A stretch of DNA of 34,905 nt from Chelativorans sp. Lineage in GTDB: Bacteria > Pseudomonadota > Alphaproteobacteria > Rhizobiales > Rhizobiaceae. The notes under the pieces were generated by a model, which ran no database searches, had not been told where the DNA came from, and saw only the letters and a list, made by a program, of their open reading frames with translations. The first letter of the stretch is position 1. Each line of letters starts with the position of its first letter. Location: NCBI RefSeq assembly GCF_031180965.1, contig NZ_JAPSLH010000037.1, positions 1 to 34,905 of the forward strand, given 5' to 3'. A program made the position numbers and the translations under genes. Below are positions 8,465 through 15,364 of the stretch, piece by piece.

Positions 8465-9114
8465 GGGCGCTGCATCACCTGAAACGACATGCCCGAAGTG
8501 ATCGGACCGGACGCGGTCCCTGGATTGAAACTGCCGGGCATGATGAAGACCTTGGCGGCGGGCTTGATTAGCGTGATAGGACGCCCCGTGGTCACCCCCG
8601 GCCGAAAGTGAGGGCGAACTTCGAAGGAGGGCGTGACGCCGCCAGCTGACGCCATGACAGTCTCCGCCACTCGATGAAAGCCTCGCCGGACCGGGTTCGT
8701 GCCGTAGTCGAAGGAGAAGAGGTCTCCTCTCGTGAGGACGTAGCCTGCCGGCAGCCCTGACACCGTCAATGACTTGTTGTTCGCCCCGAGGGAGCCGATC
8801 GTAGGAGTAGCGCTACCGAGAAGCGTTCCATCAGGATCGGCCATTGGGAATGCCTTCTGAGGGGCATAAAGATAGAAGCTGTTGATCGCGCCATCCAAAC
8901 TCTCGATCAGCGCCTGAACGCTCGCAGCATCGTCGTTGTACATCGGCGCGATCGACACGTCGCCAGACCAGCGCGGAGGCGCGAGCTCGGCGGCAATCAC
9001 ATCGCCATTGCCGAGCCCGGAATACTCATCCCAGCGCTCCAGCTTCCACGCGACGGTCTCAATGCTGAGCAAATCGGCGAAATCAGTGAGCGGAAGAGGG
9101 AAGTTCAAAGTCAT
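8461..9114 (-). CDS. Minor tail protein (distal tail type)
   Basis: A 217-residue protein starting at the ATG at 9114 (MTLNFPLPL), two bases after the tape-measure stop codon. The frame is open further upstream inside the tape measure, but the shorter start fits. It is beta-rich with SIETVAWKLERWDEYSGLGNGDV near the start, and a hydrophobic Gly-containing tail. The position directly after the tape measure corresponds to lambda M or a distal tail protein that joins the tube to the tip. An ATGA overlap couples it to the following gene. Confidence 0.78.
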   Translation of the reverse strand: MTLNFPLPLTDFADLLSIETVAWKLERWDEYSGLGNGDVIAAELAPPRWSGDVSIAPMYNDDAASVQALIESLDGAINSFYLYAPQKAFPMADPDGTLLGSATPTIGSLGANNKSLTVSGLPAGYVLTRGDLFSFDYGTNPVRRGFHRVAETVMASAGGVTPSFEVRPHFRPGVTTGRPITLIKPAAKVFIMPGSFNPGTASGPITSGMSFQVMQRP

Positions 9115-9116
9115 AG

Positions 9117-11294
9117 TCAACCCACAGCGTTCGGGTCGCGAGCGATTTGGCTCCATCGGCGCGGAAGGACTTCACGATCATATTGGGTGAGGCCCTGTTG
9201 CACGCCCTCAGCCACCATGTCCCGGATCTCCGTATTCCCGCGCGCGCCACTCACATTAACGTTGATGCTGACGCGCTGCGGAGCGTCGTTCACCGCTCCA
9301 CGCGCTTCCACCCCCAGCCGCCCGTCCGGCGTTCGCCGCAGCGGCATAATCGCTTCGGGTCCGGCCTCGCCCATCAGGCCGATCCCCTTCGCCATCGGAA
9401 ACACCGTCGGGCTGGTCACGATACCGCCGGCGGCGAACGGGATGACGTTGCCGCGGTTGAATGCAGCGCCGTTTGCATAGAGGCCAGCGCCACCGCCCGC
9501 GAGCACTGAGGAGGCGGCCGGCGAATAGCCGCCACCGCCGAAGCCAAGCAGCTTGCCGAGCCAACCGAATATTCCGCCGCCACCGCCACCGCCCGCGTTG
9601 CTCACCCTGAAAATGGCGTCGAGCACGTCGCCGAGCAGCTTATCTGTTATCTTGTTCAGCACATTCAGTGCAGCGTTGCCGAAGCTCTCCCAGAAGCCCT
9701 TGCCCTGCTCAAGTCCCGATTGGAGATCATTGATGAAACCTCGCGTCAGGTCCTTCGCGAAGGCCATGGCCTCCTTTACCCGCTCAGTCGCCACCTCAAC
9801 GCCGGCCATTGTTCCGGCGAGCGCGGAAAGGGCTGCACGCTGGCCCTCGGTTAGAGTGATGCCCTTCTGCTGGGCCTCGTTGAGCAAATCGGTCTCGTAG
9901 CGAAGCTTTGCCGCTTCGAACTCCGTCAGCCCGAGGGCCTCCTGCTCGGCGCGGAGAGTGGCGATACGGCGGTTCGCTCCATCGACGACGTCTTGGTACT
10001 TTTCGGCCTCTGTTTTCGCTCCGCGCTTTTTCTTGCCCTTCTCGTCGACAGTCGTCATCCAGGTGGCAAGCTCGCGGAGCTTCTCCGAAGCTGCGGAGGC
10101 GCCCTCACCGATTGCAGCGCCAAACTGGCCGAGGCGATCTTGGGCCATAATGCGCTCGTATTCTGCGGCTTGGTTTCTGTTGGCCGCGCCCAATCTTGCT
10201 CCAGCTCCGCCATCTCCGATCGGGCTTATCAGGTCTCCGGGGTCGCCGATCGGCTCCAACTTCACGCCGGGAATCTTGTTCGCGTAGGAGATCAATTCGT
10301 CGATGCCGGCGGCTGCGGCCCGCACCATATTGTTGACGCCTGAGATAAGGAAATCGACTGCGCTAAAAACAGCTACTGCAATGATCTCCGGGAAGGTCGC
10401 CCATAGGAACTTCATCTCGGAGTAGACGACTTCGAATGAGCTGAGGATGAAGTTTCCGGCGCCCTTCATGATGGCGACCACGTCGACGCCTATAGCTTGC
10501 TTGATCTCGTCGCGCAGAAGGTATGCCGCGGCGCCGACCGCGGCGAGAGCAGTGACCAACCAACCCACAGGACCCATGGCGGCGAGCCAAGCTGCCGTAA
10601 ATGATCCGGCGGCAGCCAAGGCGGCTACGCCAACACGAGCGATCAAGGCGATCAGGCTGACAAGTCCGGTGACGATGGAGGGCGCATAGATCAGAGCCAA
10701 TGCACCTGCGGCAGCCACCGCATACGGCGCTACAGTTTCAAGAGCACCCGCGAGCATATCCAGAGCCCATGCCGCGGCAGCAGGCCAGTCCACCATCTGC
10801 AGGCCGGCCGCAAGCAGTGCTGTCAAACCAATTGCCAGCAGAGAAACCGGAGACAGCAGTGACAAGAGGGCTTGCCTGAATACGCCTGCCGCCGATCCAC
10901 CGTTTTGCATAGCCGCTTCCATTTGACCGGCGATCTGGGTTCCTTGCTGGAGGGCGATGATCATCGGGTTCATGCCCATCGCCGCGGTAATCCCGATGTC
11001 CTGAACCTGGGCAGCAAGACCGGAAAAGCCGCCGCCCATACGCCGCATATTGTCGTTGACAGCCACTGCGGCCTGACGAGCAGCGCCAGCCTGCCGGGTC
11101 AGGGAAGCCGCCGCAACGTCGGCGGAACTGGCGACGACAGCATTCGCCTGGGCAGCAGCACGGGCTCCTGACGCCGTCCCCTTGGTCGCCTGCTCTGCCA
11201 TGCGGGCAGCGCCGGAGAGCTTCTGGAGCGAGATCGCGCCGCGCTCCGCCTGCGAGCTGTCGACGGCGATGCCTAGAGTCGCCAGATCAGCCAA
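9117..11294 (-). CDS. Tail length tape measure protein
   Basis: A 725-residue protein starting at a TTG (11294-11292) preceded by a strong TAGGAGAG ribosome site. The N-terminus is Ala-rich and helical with long runs lacking charged breaks, then GFSGLAAQVQDIGITAAMGMNP, the typical prophage tape-measure N-terminal domain. Several hydrophobic membrane-like segments follow (about residues 140-260). A charged helical region is around 400-500, and a Gly-rich segment (NAGGGGGGGIFGWLGKLLGFGGGG) with a GEAGPEAIMPL motif is near the C-terminus. The last two are hallmark features of tape-measure C-termini. It sets tail length and helps DNA cross the inner membrane. It follows the chaperone-like pair, with plus-strand cargo genes inserted between. 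Confidence 0.93.
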   Translation of the reverse strand: MADLATLGIAVDSSQAERGAISLQKLSGAARMAEQATKGTASGARAAAQANAVVASSADVAAASLTRQAGAARQAAVAVNDNMRRMGGGFSGLAAQVQDIGITAAMGMNPMIIALQQGTQIAGQMEAAMQNGGSAAGVFRQALLSLLSPVSLLAIGLTALLAAGLQMVDWPAAAAWALDMLAGALETVAPYAVAAAGALALIYAPSIVTGLVSLIALIARVGVAALAAAGSFTAAWLAAMGPVGWLVTALAAVGAAAYLLRDEIKQAIGVDVVAIMKGAGNFILSSFEVVYSEMKFLWATFPEIIAVAVFSAVDFLISGVNNMVRAAAAGIDELISYANKIPGVKLEPIGDPGDLISPIGDGGAGARLGAANRNQAAEYERIMAQDRLGQFGAAIGEGASAASEKLRELATWMTTVDEKGKKKRGAKTEAEKYQDVVDGANRRIATLRAEQEALGLTEFEAAKLRYETDLLNEAQQKGITLTEGQRAALSALAGTMAGVEVATERVKEAMAFAKDLTRGFINDLQSGLEQGKGFWESFGNAALNVLNKITDKLLGDVLDAIFRVSNAGGGGGGGIFGWLGKLLGFGGGGYSPAASSVLAGGGAGLYANGAAFNRGNVIPFAAGGIVTSPTVFPMAKGIGLMGEAGPEAIMPLRRTPDGRLGVEARGAVNDAPQRVSINVNVSGARGNTEIRDMVAEGVQQGLTQYDREVLPRRWSQIARDPNAVG

Positions 11295-11349
11295 TGGACT
11301 CTCCTACGAAAGGGCGGTTAAGCTGAGGATCGGGAAAGGGAGGGGAAAG

Positions 11350-11781
11350 ATGCCACAATCTATGCGCTTTCAGCCGGTCGATCTCGATGATCGCATAACG
11401 CTGAACGAACGCCAGGAAGCCTGTCTGCTGAAGATCTCGGATGCTCAGGGTAACATCGTCGAACTGGCTATGTCCGTCGAGTTCGGCGCAAAGCTCGTTG
11501 AGCGGACAAGAGCAGCCTTTCGTGCCTTGAAGGACCGAAAGCTAAAGGAAGAAGGCACCACGGCAGAGCAACGACAATCATTCGCAGCAAAATCTGCGTT
11601 GATCGGGATGCCCATCACAGCTGCTCCAAATCCGCATGGAACACCATTAGCACCCGTTCTGGTAACAGTTGCCCCTGCTTCAACATACGAGCAATCGTTT
11701 GGGCTGTCAGTGGAATGGGCGGAGCGTCTGGCGGAGGAACTTCGAGCGGCAGCCAGTCAGGTGAGTCAACGTCGATCGTGA
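11350..11781 (+). CDS. Hypothetical protein, plus-strand cargo
   Basis: A 143-residue frame from the ATG at 11350, preceded by a purine-rich GGGAGGGGAAAG. The N-terminal 85 residues look coding: a beta start (MRFQPVDLDDRITLNERQ) followed by amphipathic helices (VELAMSVEFGAKLVERTRAAF). The C-terminal part (TYEQSFGLSVEWAERLAEEL) overlaps antisense to a possible minus-strand gene at 11615-11821. No family is recognised. It diverges from the tape-measure gene, 55 bases away. Confidence 0.6.
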   Translation: MPQSMRFQPVDLDDRITLNERQEACLLKISDAQGNIVELAMSVEFGAKLVERTRAAFRALKDRKLKEEGTTAEQRQSFAAKSALIGMPITAAPNPHGTPLAPVLVTVAPASTYEQSFGLSVEWAERLAEELRAAASQVSQRRS

Positions 11782-11821
11782 GCGGCGCGGGACGGAACTC
11801 GGTGAAGCTCACCATCTCCAT
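11615..11821 (-). CDS. Possible small late protein between chaperones and tape measure
   Basis: A 68-residue frame with a strong ribosome site (AAGGAGAGGAGC just before the ATG at 11821) and a plausible sequence (MEMVSFTEFRPAPLTIDV, Pro-rich centre, helical AQTIARMLKQGQLLPERVLMVF). It has the same orientation as the tail operon and sits where small accessory tail genes can occur. It overlaps antisense by 167 bases with the plus-strand gene at 11350-11781, so at least one of the two may not be expressed. The early codons have the high-GC third positions typical of the late genes. Confidence 0.5.
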   Translation of the reverse strand: MEMVSFTEFRPAPLTIDVDSPDWLPLEVPPPDAPPIPLTAQTIARMLKQGQLLPERVLMVFHADLEQL

Positions 11822-11873
11822 TGCTCCTCTCCTTGTCGTGCGGTAGCGTCTCGCCCCTTTAGGGAGGACGAGG

Positions 11874-12173
11874 ATGCGAGCCTTGATTGCGTTGATGTTG
11901 ATGACTGGCGCAGCAGCCTCCGACCAGGATGCCGCGAACGAGGCCGGGTTCAGACTTGCAACGGCGTATCACTGCATCCCGGTAACGGGAGATTCGGAGG
12001 CATATGCAGCCGCCAAGGAACACGCACACAAGTTGCTGGGCTCATCCGCGGCCGAGATGATCGCCGCTGTGGAAGCGCAACAGCCGAACGCGGACGGCAA
12101 ACTCACAAAACCATTATGCGATGACCTAATTCGCTCACTGTCAAAAGAACCAGTTGAGGAATTGAACCGTTAA
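11874..12173 (+). CDS. Small exported protein, function unknown
   Basis: A 99-residue protein preceded by AGGGAGGACGAGG. The first 15 residues are a short hydrophobic signal-like segment (MRALIALMLMTGAAAS) with a plausible Ala-X-Ala cleavage site. The remainder is helical and contains two Cys (HCIP, LCDD) that could form a disulfide. It is probably periplasmic. It belongs to the plus-strand cargo island together with the HicA/HicB genes. A role in exclusion or envelope alteration is only a guess. Confidence 0.65.
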   Translation: MRALIALMLMTGAAASDQDAANEAGFRLATAYHCIPVTGDSEAYAAAKEHAHKLLGSSAAEMIAAVEAQQPNADGKLTKPLCDDLIRSLSKEPVEELNR

Positions 12174-12201
12174 GGATCAGCTACTCCCCGACCATTCACA
12201 T

Positions 12202-12210
12202 TTGCTAGCA
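12202..12210. promoter_or_regulatory. Upstream palindromic operator candidate for hicAB
   Basis: TTGCTAGCA, containing the perfect palindrome TGCTAGCA at 12203-12210. An identical 9-mer lies at 12246-12254, 44 bases away centre to centre, so the two flank the predicted hicAB promoter. HicB-type antitoxins with ribbon-helix-helix domains bind paired palindromes to repress their own operon; binding here is inferred. Confidence 0.6.
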
Positions 12211-12218
12211 CTTTGCGC

Positions 12219-12247
12219 TTGCATTTCGGCGATGTCTGGCCTACATT
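12219..12247 (+). promoter_or_regulatory. Predicted hicAB promoter
   Basis: A sigma-70-like pair: TTGCAT at 12219-12224 and TACATT at 12242-12247 with a 17-base spacer. Transcription would start about 12253-12255, at the hicA start codon itself, giving a leaderless or nearly leaderless mRNA. No ribosome site precedes the ATG, consistent with this. Confidence 0.55.
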
Positions 12248-12254
12248 GCTAGCA
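12246..12254. promoter_or_regulatory. Downstream palindromic operator candidate, overlapping -10 and hicA start
   Basis: The second exact TTGCTAGCA copy. It overlaps the last bases of the predicted -10 element and the first base of the hicA ATG, so bound antitoxin would block both polymerase and initiation. Confidence 0.6.
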
Positions 12255-12508
12255 TGAACAGCAAGCACAAAAAGACGTTGGCGGCAGTCTTTCGCAACCC
12301 GGTATCCGGCACGATAGATTGGGCCGACATCGAGAGCTTGCTTGTCGCAACGGGCGCTACCGTGATCGAAGGCAGCGGCTCTCGGGTAAGGTTCGAGAAA
12401 GATGGCATCGTTGCGACGTTCCATCGCCCTCACCCGGCCAAAGAAGCCAAGCGCTATCAGGTCAAGGATGCCCGTGAGTTCCTTTCGCAGATTGGAGTAG
12501 TGCCGTGA
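12254..12508 (+). CDS. hicA: HicA mRNA interferase toxin
   Basis: An 84-residue protein with the HicA double-stranded-RNA-binding fold. It has a typical N-terminus (MNSKHKKTLAAVF), the WADIESLL helix, the EGSGSRVRF strand, and the catalytic His region FHRPHP (H57, H60), ending with VKDAREFLSQIGV. HicA toxins cleave mRNA and tmRNA and stop growth until HicB binds them. The start is supported by the conserved N-terminus even though no ribosome site is visible. Its stop overlaps the hicB start by 4 bases. In a prophage the pair can stabilise the lysogen or act in abortive infection. Confidence 0.92.
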   Translation: MNSKHKKTLAAVFRNPVSGTIDWADIESLLVATGATVIEGSGSRVRFEKDGIVATFHRPHPAKEAKRYQVKDAREFLSQIGVVP

Positions 12509-12858
12509 ACACCATGACTTACAAGGGCTATGCCGCTCGGATTGAGTTCGACGAGGAAGACGAAATCTTCGTCGGCCGTATCGCCGGCATCAACGATGTC
12601 ATCGGGTTCCATGCCGACAGCGTGGCAAGCTTGAAAGCTGCCTTTCACGAAGCCGTGGACGATTACATCGATACGTGCGCCAAGATCGGAAAGGACCCGC
12701 AGAAGCCCTACTCCGGAAAGATGATGTTCCGCGTTCGGCCCGAGCTTCATCGCAAGGCGGCCCTTGCCGCTGAGCTTTCGGGTAAAAGTCTCAACCAGTG
12801 GGCGGAGGAGGCTTTGGAGAAGGCGGCGAGCGTCACCGCAGAAGGAATCAACGCTTAG
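12505..12858 (+). CDS. hicB: HicB antitoxin
   Basis: A 117-residue protein with two parts. Residues about 1-65 are the HicB RNase-H-like domain (YKGYAARIEFDEEDEIFVGRI, then a helix ending AVDDYIDTC). Residues about 75-110 are a ribbon-helix-helix DNA-binding domain (KMMFRVRPELHRKAAL, KSLNQWAEEAL). It neutralises HicA and probably represses the operon at the two TTGCTAGCA sites. It overlaps hicA by 4 bases and ends 11 bases inside the convergent tail gene at 12848-13189. Confidence 0.93.
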   Translation: MNTMTYKGYAARIEFDEEDEIFVGRIAGINDVIGFHADSVASLKAAFHEAVDDYIDTCAKIGKDPQKPYSGKMMFRVRPELHRKAALAAELSGKSLNQWAEEALEKAASVTAEGINA

Positions 12859-13189
12859 CTGTCTTCGCCCCCATGCCCCGCAGTAGCCCCTTCACCCCTG
12901 CTCCGTCAGAGGCCTCGGCGGTCGGCCGCTGTGGCCCCTGCTTGGAACGCTTGTCCAGGGCTGCCATGTGGACGCGAAATAGCGCCCGGAGCATGTCGAC
13001 CTCCCACGGAGAAGGTTCGGCACCGGTGAGGCGGGCAAAGGCCTCGATCTCAGAATGGAAGTTCGTGCCGCCCATCCCGCCGAACGAGACGGAGAGATCG
13101 CAGTACCAGTCCCAAACGTGCGCGGTTGCTTCGGGGGGCTGCAGATCAGCGCCGCCCGGGGCAAAGCGGGCCTCGGCAAACGAAATCAA
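12848..13189 (-). CDS. Tail assembly chaperone-like protein, second of pair
   Basis: A 113-residue protein starting with TTG at 13189. The TTGA overlaps the stop of the upstream gene, implying coupled translation. It contains HVWDWYCDLSVSFGGMGG and IEAFARLTGAEPSPWEVDMLRAL, a pattern seen in small proteins (GTA/phage tail chaperone T-like, DUF1799-like) placed just before tape measures. The likely role is holding the tape measure during tail assembly with its upstream partner. No classic slippery heptamer is visible for a G/GT frameshift. Confidence 0.7.
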   Translation of the reverse strand: MISFAEARFAPGGADLQPPEATAHVWDWYCDLSVSFGGMGGTNFHSEIEAFARLTGAEPSPWEVDMLRALFRVHMAALDKRSKQGPQRPTAEASDGAGVKGLLRGMGAKTAKR

Positions 13190-13599
13190 ATCGTTTGCGA
13201 GGCCGTCATAAAAGCCTGGCTGTCCTCAGCCGCTTTGTCGATCTGCTCGGCGATGAACCACAGGTCGGGATTGGAAACGACGGCGCGGACGTTCTCTGGC
13301 GTGCAAGGCAACTCCTTGCCATCGCGCTCGAAGCCGGTCCAGGAGATCACCGCCGCGACCATGAGGTCGTGCGCTTTTTCCTCGACCTCTTCGATGGTGG
13401 CCGCCTTTTTTGGATTGCGGCGCTGCTCACGCAGGGCCTGATTGGCCATCTTACGCTGCAGCTTCTTCACCCGCTCGCTCTGATAGCTGGCCACAGTCAC
13501 CGTCATGCCCAGCTTTTCGCCGGTCACGGGATGCCGAATATCGACCTCGACGCCTTCATCGAAGGTCTTTGCGAGGCCGTCGAACTTGGAGAGGTCCAT
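13186..13599 (-). CDS. Tail assembly chaperone-like protein, first of pair
   Basis: A 137-residue protein with a beta-rich N-terminus (GVEVDIRHPVTGEKLGMTVTVAS) followed by a charged helical region (SERVKKLQRKMANQALREQ) and WTGFERDGKELPCTPENVRAVV. This combination and the place between tube and tape measure match lambda G-like tail chaperones. The ATG overlaps the tube-protein stop codon by one base (TAATG), and the end overlaps the next gene by TTGA, so the three are tightly coupled. Confidence 0.78.
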   Translation of the reverse strand: MDLSKFDGLAKTFDEGVEVDIRHPVTGEKLGMTVTVASYQSERVKKLQRKMANQALREQRRNPKKAATIEEVEEKAHDLMVAAVISWTGFERDGKELPCTPENVRAVVSNPDLWFIAEQIDKAAEDSQAFMTASQTI

Positions 13600-14075
13600 T
13601 ACGGCACCACCGGGGCTGAGGGAACTTCGATGATGGCGGTGGTGATGCCGAGGTTGAACGTGGTCGTCACGACGGCATCGTTCTCTCCGAACGCGTCACG
13701 CGCCGACTGCACCAGTGCGTGAAAATAGAAGATGCTGTCGGCGTGATCTTCGTCGGGGGCATCGGCGGCCTCGATCTTGAAGGCATATGCTAACTTCGTC
13801 CGCTCGGCCGCCTTCGCTGCCTGCTGGCCGACATCGAGAGGATCGCGACCGCACACCAGCGCGAGCACACCAGCGTCCCGGGCGCCCTTCAGGTGCCGCA
13901 CCCGGCCGTCCGAAAGGGACGTGAAGGTCACATCATTGGCCTGGTCGCCGAACTCGCCAAGGCTCTGCACCTCGCCGATCTCGACATAGGTCAGCGCGGC
14001 ATATTCCGCCGCCGAGTCGGCGGCCGTGGTAGGCCCGATGAATACCTTCGAGCCCGATGCGGTTGTCACCGTCAT
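13599..14075 (-). CDS. Major tail tube protein
   Basis: A 158-residue protein from the ATG at 14075 (MTVTTASGSKVFIGPTT), which has a good GAAAGGA ribosome site; the frame is open upstream but without such a site. The sequence is the typical tube fold: Thr-rich N-terminus, a YVEIGEVQSLGEFGD loop, DVTFTSLSDGRVRHLKG, and a beta-rich end. Tube proteins stack as hexamers around the tape measure. The order tube, chaperones, tape measure is canonical. Confidence 0.88.
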   Translation of the reverse strand: MTVTTASGSKVFIGPTTAADSAAEYAALTYVEIGEVQSLGEFGDQANDVTFTSLSDGRVRHLKGARDAGVLALVCGRDPLDVGQQAAKAAERTKLAYAFKIEAADAPDEDHADSIFYFHALVQSARDAFGENDAVVTTTFNLGITTAIIEVPSAPVVP

Positions 14076-14097
14076 GGTTCTGTCCTTTCGTAGGGGA

Positions 14098-14319
14098 TTA
14101 CTTCTGCTCTTCCGCCCTGGTCTTGGGAAGAGCGCGCATCTCACTTACATCGGCCACCGGCACGCCGATCTGCTCGTAGGCGGCTTTCACGGCCGGCCAA
14201 TCGCCATTGAGATAGACCTTCGTCGCACCTTTGACGGGCGCGAGGAAACTGCGGGGGTTCTTAAATGTCCGCCCTTCCATATTCGGGACGGGCTGGGTCG
14301 AATAGACGACCTGTGTCAT
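14098..14319 (-). CDS. Small phage tail-region protein, function unknown
   Basis: A 73-residue protein with an AGGAGATCAGCC ribosome site before the ATG at 14319. It contains RTFKNPRSFLAPVKGATKVYLNGDWPAVKAAYEQIGV. No family is named with confidence. It sits between the tail-terminator gene and the tube gene, 10 bases after the former, and is likely a tail-completion or accessory factor. Confidence 0.7.
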   Translation of the reverse strand: MTQVVYSTQPVPNMEGRTFKNPRSFLAPVKGATKVYLNGDWPAVKAAYEQIGVPVADVSEMRALPKTRAEEQK

Positions 14320-14329
14320 GGCTGATCTC

Positions 14330-14743
14330 CTAGTGGATTGCCTCGATCGAGATGGTGACTGGCACCATCAAGTGCGTGTCTTCGCGCAACGGCTGCGCGA
14401 CATCCGGCGCCTTGGTGACCCGCGCCATCACGCCATGCGCGCCCATGCTCAGGTCGGCCGGAAAATGCGCGGCCACCTTGCCGGCAACCTCCAGCGCCTC
14501 GCCCACCGGCCTGTTGAGCTTGGCAAACACATCGATCTGCAGCAGCGAGAGCCGTTGGTGAGGATCGGAGCCGCGCAGGAAGAGCCGCCGGTTTAGGTTT
14601 GGTATCCAATTCACCCGCAGATAGCCCGTGAGCGGCGGCGAAAAGCTCTCGTTCGGCCAGGCAATCGGCAGCGCAGGCGTGAGCACGAGGGTCTCTACAC
14701 GGGCGCGCAGAGCCAGCCACAGGGCTGTTTCTATGGCAGGCAT
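14330..14743 (-). CDS. Tail terminator-like protein (DUF4128)
   Basis: A 137-residue protein that begins MPAIETALWLALRARVETL and carries the DUF4128 pattern: PNESFSPPLTGYLRVNWIPN, then LLQIDVFAKLNRPVGEALEVAGKVAAHFP. Proteins of this family occupy the tail-terminator slot (lambda U / HK97 gp10 region), capping the tube and joining it to the head. It lies between the HK97 gp10-like gene and the tube gene, as expected. Confidence 0.83.
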   Translation of the reverse strand: MPAIETALWLALRARVETLVLTPALPIAWPNESFSPPLTGYLRVNWIPNLNRRLFLRGSDPHQRLSLLQIDVFAKLNRPVGEALEVAGKVAAHFPADLSMGAHGVMARVTKAPDVAQPLREDTHLMVPVTISIEAIH

Positions 14744-14763
14744 TCTGCGCTATTCCTCTGTCG

Positions 14764-14970
14764 ATGAAGCCGCTCAGCGACAACCAGGCCCATGATCTGC
14801 TCACGGCCGCGCGCCGCGCGCTCGGCGACACACCGGGCGAGACGGTTAGGGCCGACACTGCATTGAAGGCGGCCCGGCAGGCCCTTTCAGGACTGGCGCT
14901 CGCACTGCTCTATGCGTCGGAAACCGGTTCCGACGAGGTGCCCGGCGTTAAAGGCCAAGACGAGATTTGA
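14764..14970 (+). CDS. Possible small plus-strand cargo protein
   Basis: A 68-residue frame filling the gap between two late genes. The product would be helical and Ala-rich (AHDLLTAARRALGD, KAARQALSGLALALLYASE). No ribosome site precedes the ATG, and the last 23 bases overlap the end of the convergent gene at 14948. It fits the pattern of plus-strand insertions in this phage but has the weakest support of them. Confidence 0.38.
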   Translation: MKPLSDNQAHDLLTAARRALGDTPGETVRADTALKAARQALSGLALALLYASETGSDEVPGVKGQDEI

Positions 14971-15364
14971 TCTCCCTCGCCTTGTCCGCAACGATCGCCT
15001 GCCAGCGCTGAACAACCATGTCCACCCATGGCCGCGGCGGCCGCCCGCCTGCGCCGTAGTGAACATAGGCGCCGTATTTTGCCGTGTAACCGAGGTAGAT
15101 CGTCTCCCCGACATCCGCGGCCATGATGACGAGCTCGATCTGACCATAGTCGGGCGTGAACGTGCCGCCCGGATTGTCCAGCGAGAGGACCGGCATGGCA
15201 GCGGTTGAAGCTCGGAGCGAGGCGCGAAGGAAGCCGGTATCTACCGGAACCAGCGCCTGCATCTGGGAGACGAGTTCTTGGACCGCCTCGCGAAATACCG
15301 CCTCGATCGCTCCCTCGACCCTGAAGACCCAGTCATCCACTTGGGCGCTGAAGGACTGGGCCAC
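14948..15364 (-). CDS. HK97 gp10-like head-tail/tail-completion protein
   Basis: A 138-residue protein with the gp10/minor tail Z-like pattern: a helical N-terminus (VEGAIEAVFREAVQELVSQMQAL), then VPVDTGFLRASLRAS, then YLGYTAKYGAYVHYGAGGRPPRPWVDMVVQRW. The TG-LR-S and YG-YVHYG motifs are strong signatures of this family, which completes the tail at the connector. It begins directly at the end of the Mu F-like gene. Confidence 0.86.
   Translation of the reverse strand: MAQSFSAQVDDWVFRVEGAIEAVFREAVQELVSQMQALVPVDTGFLRASLRASTAAMPVLSLDNPGGTFTPDYGQIELVIMAADVGETIYLGYTAKYGAYVHYGAGGRPPRPWVDMVVQRWQAIVADKAREIKSRLGL

Noticed and set aside
13150-13230. Lambda-like -1 frameshift joining the two chaperone-like genes
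   Set aside because: The -1 frame is open for only about 36 bases before the overlap and contains no slippery heptamer in the right frame; TTGA coupling explains the junction better.
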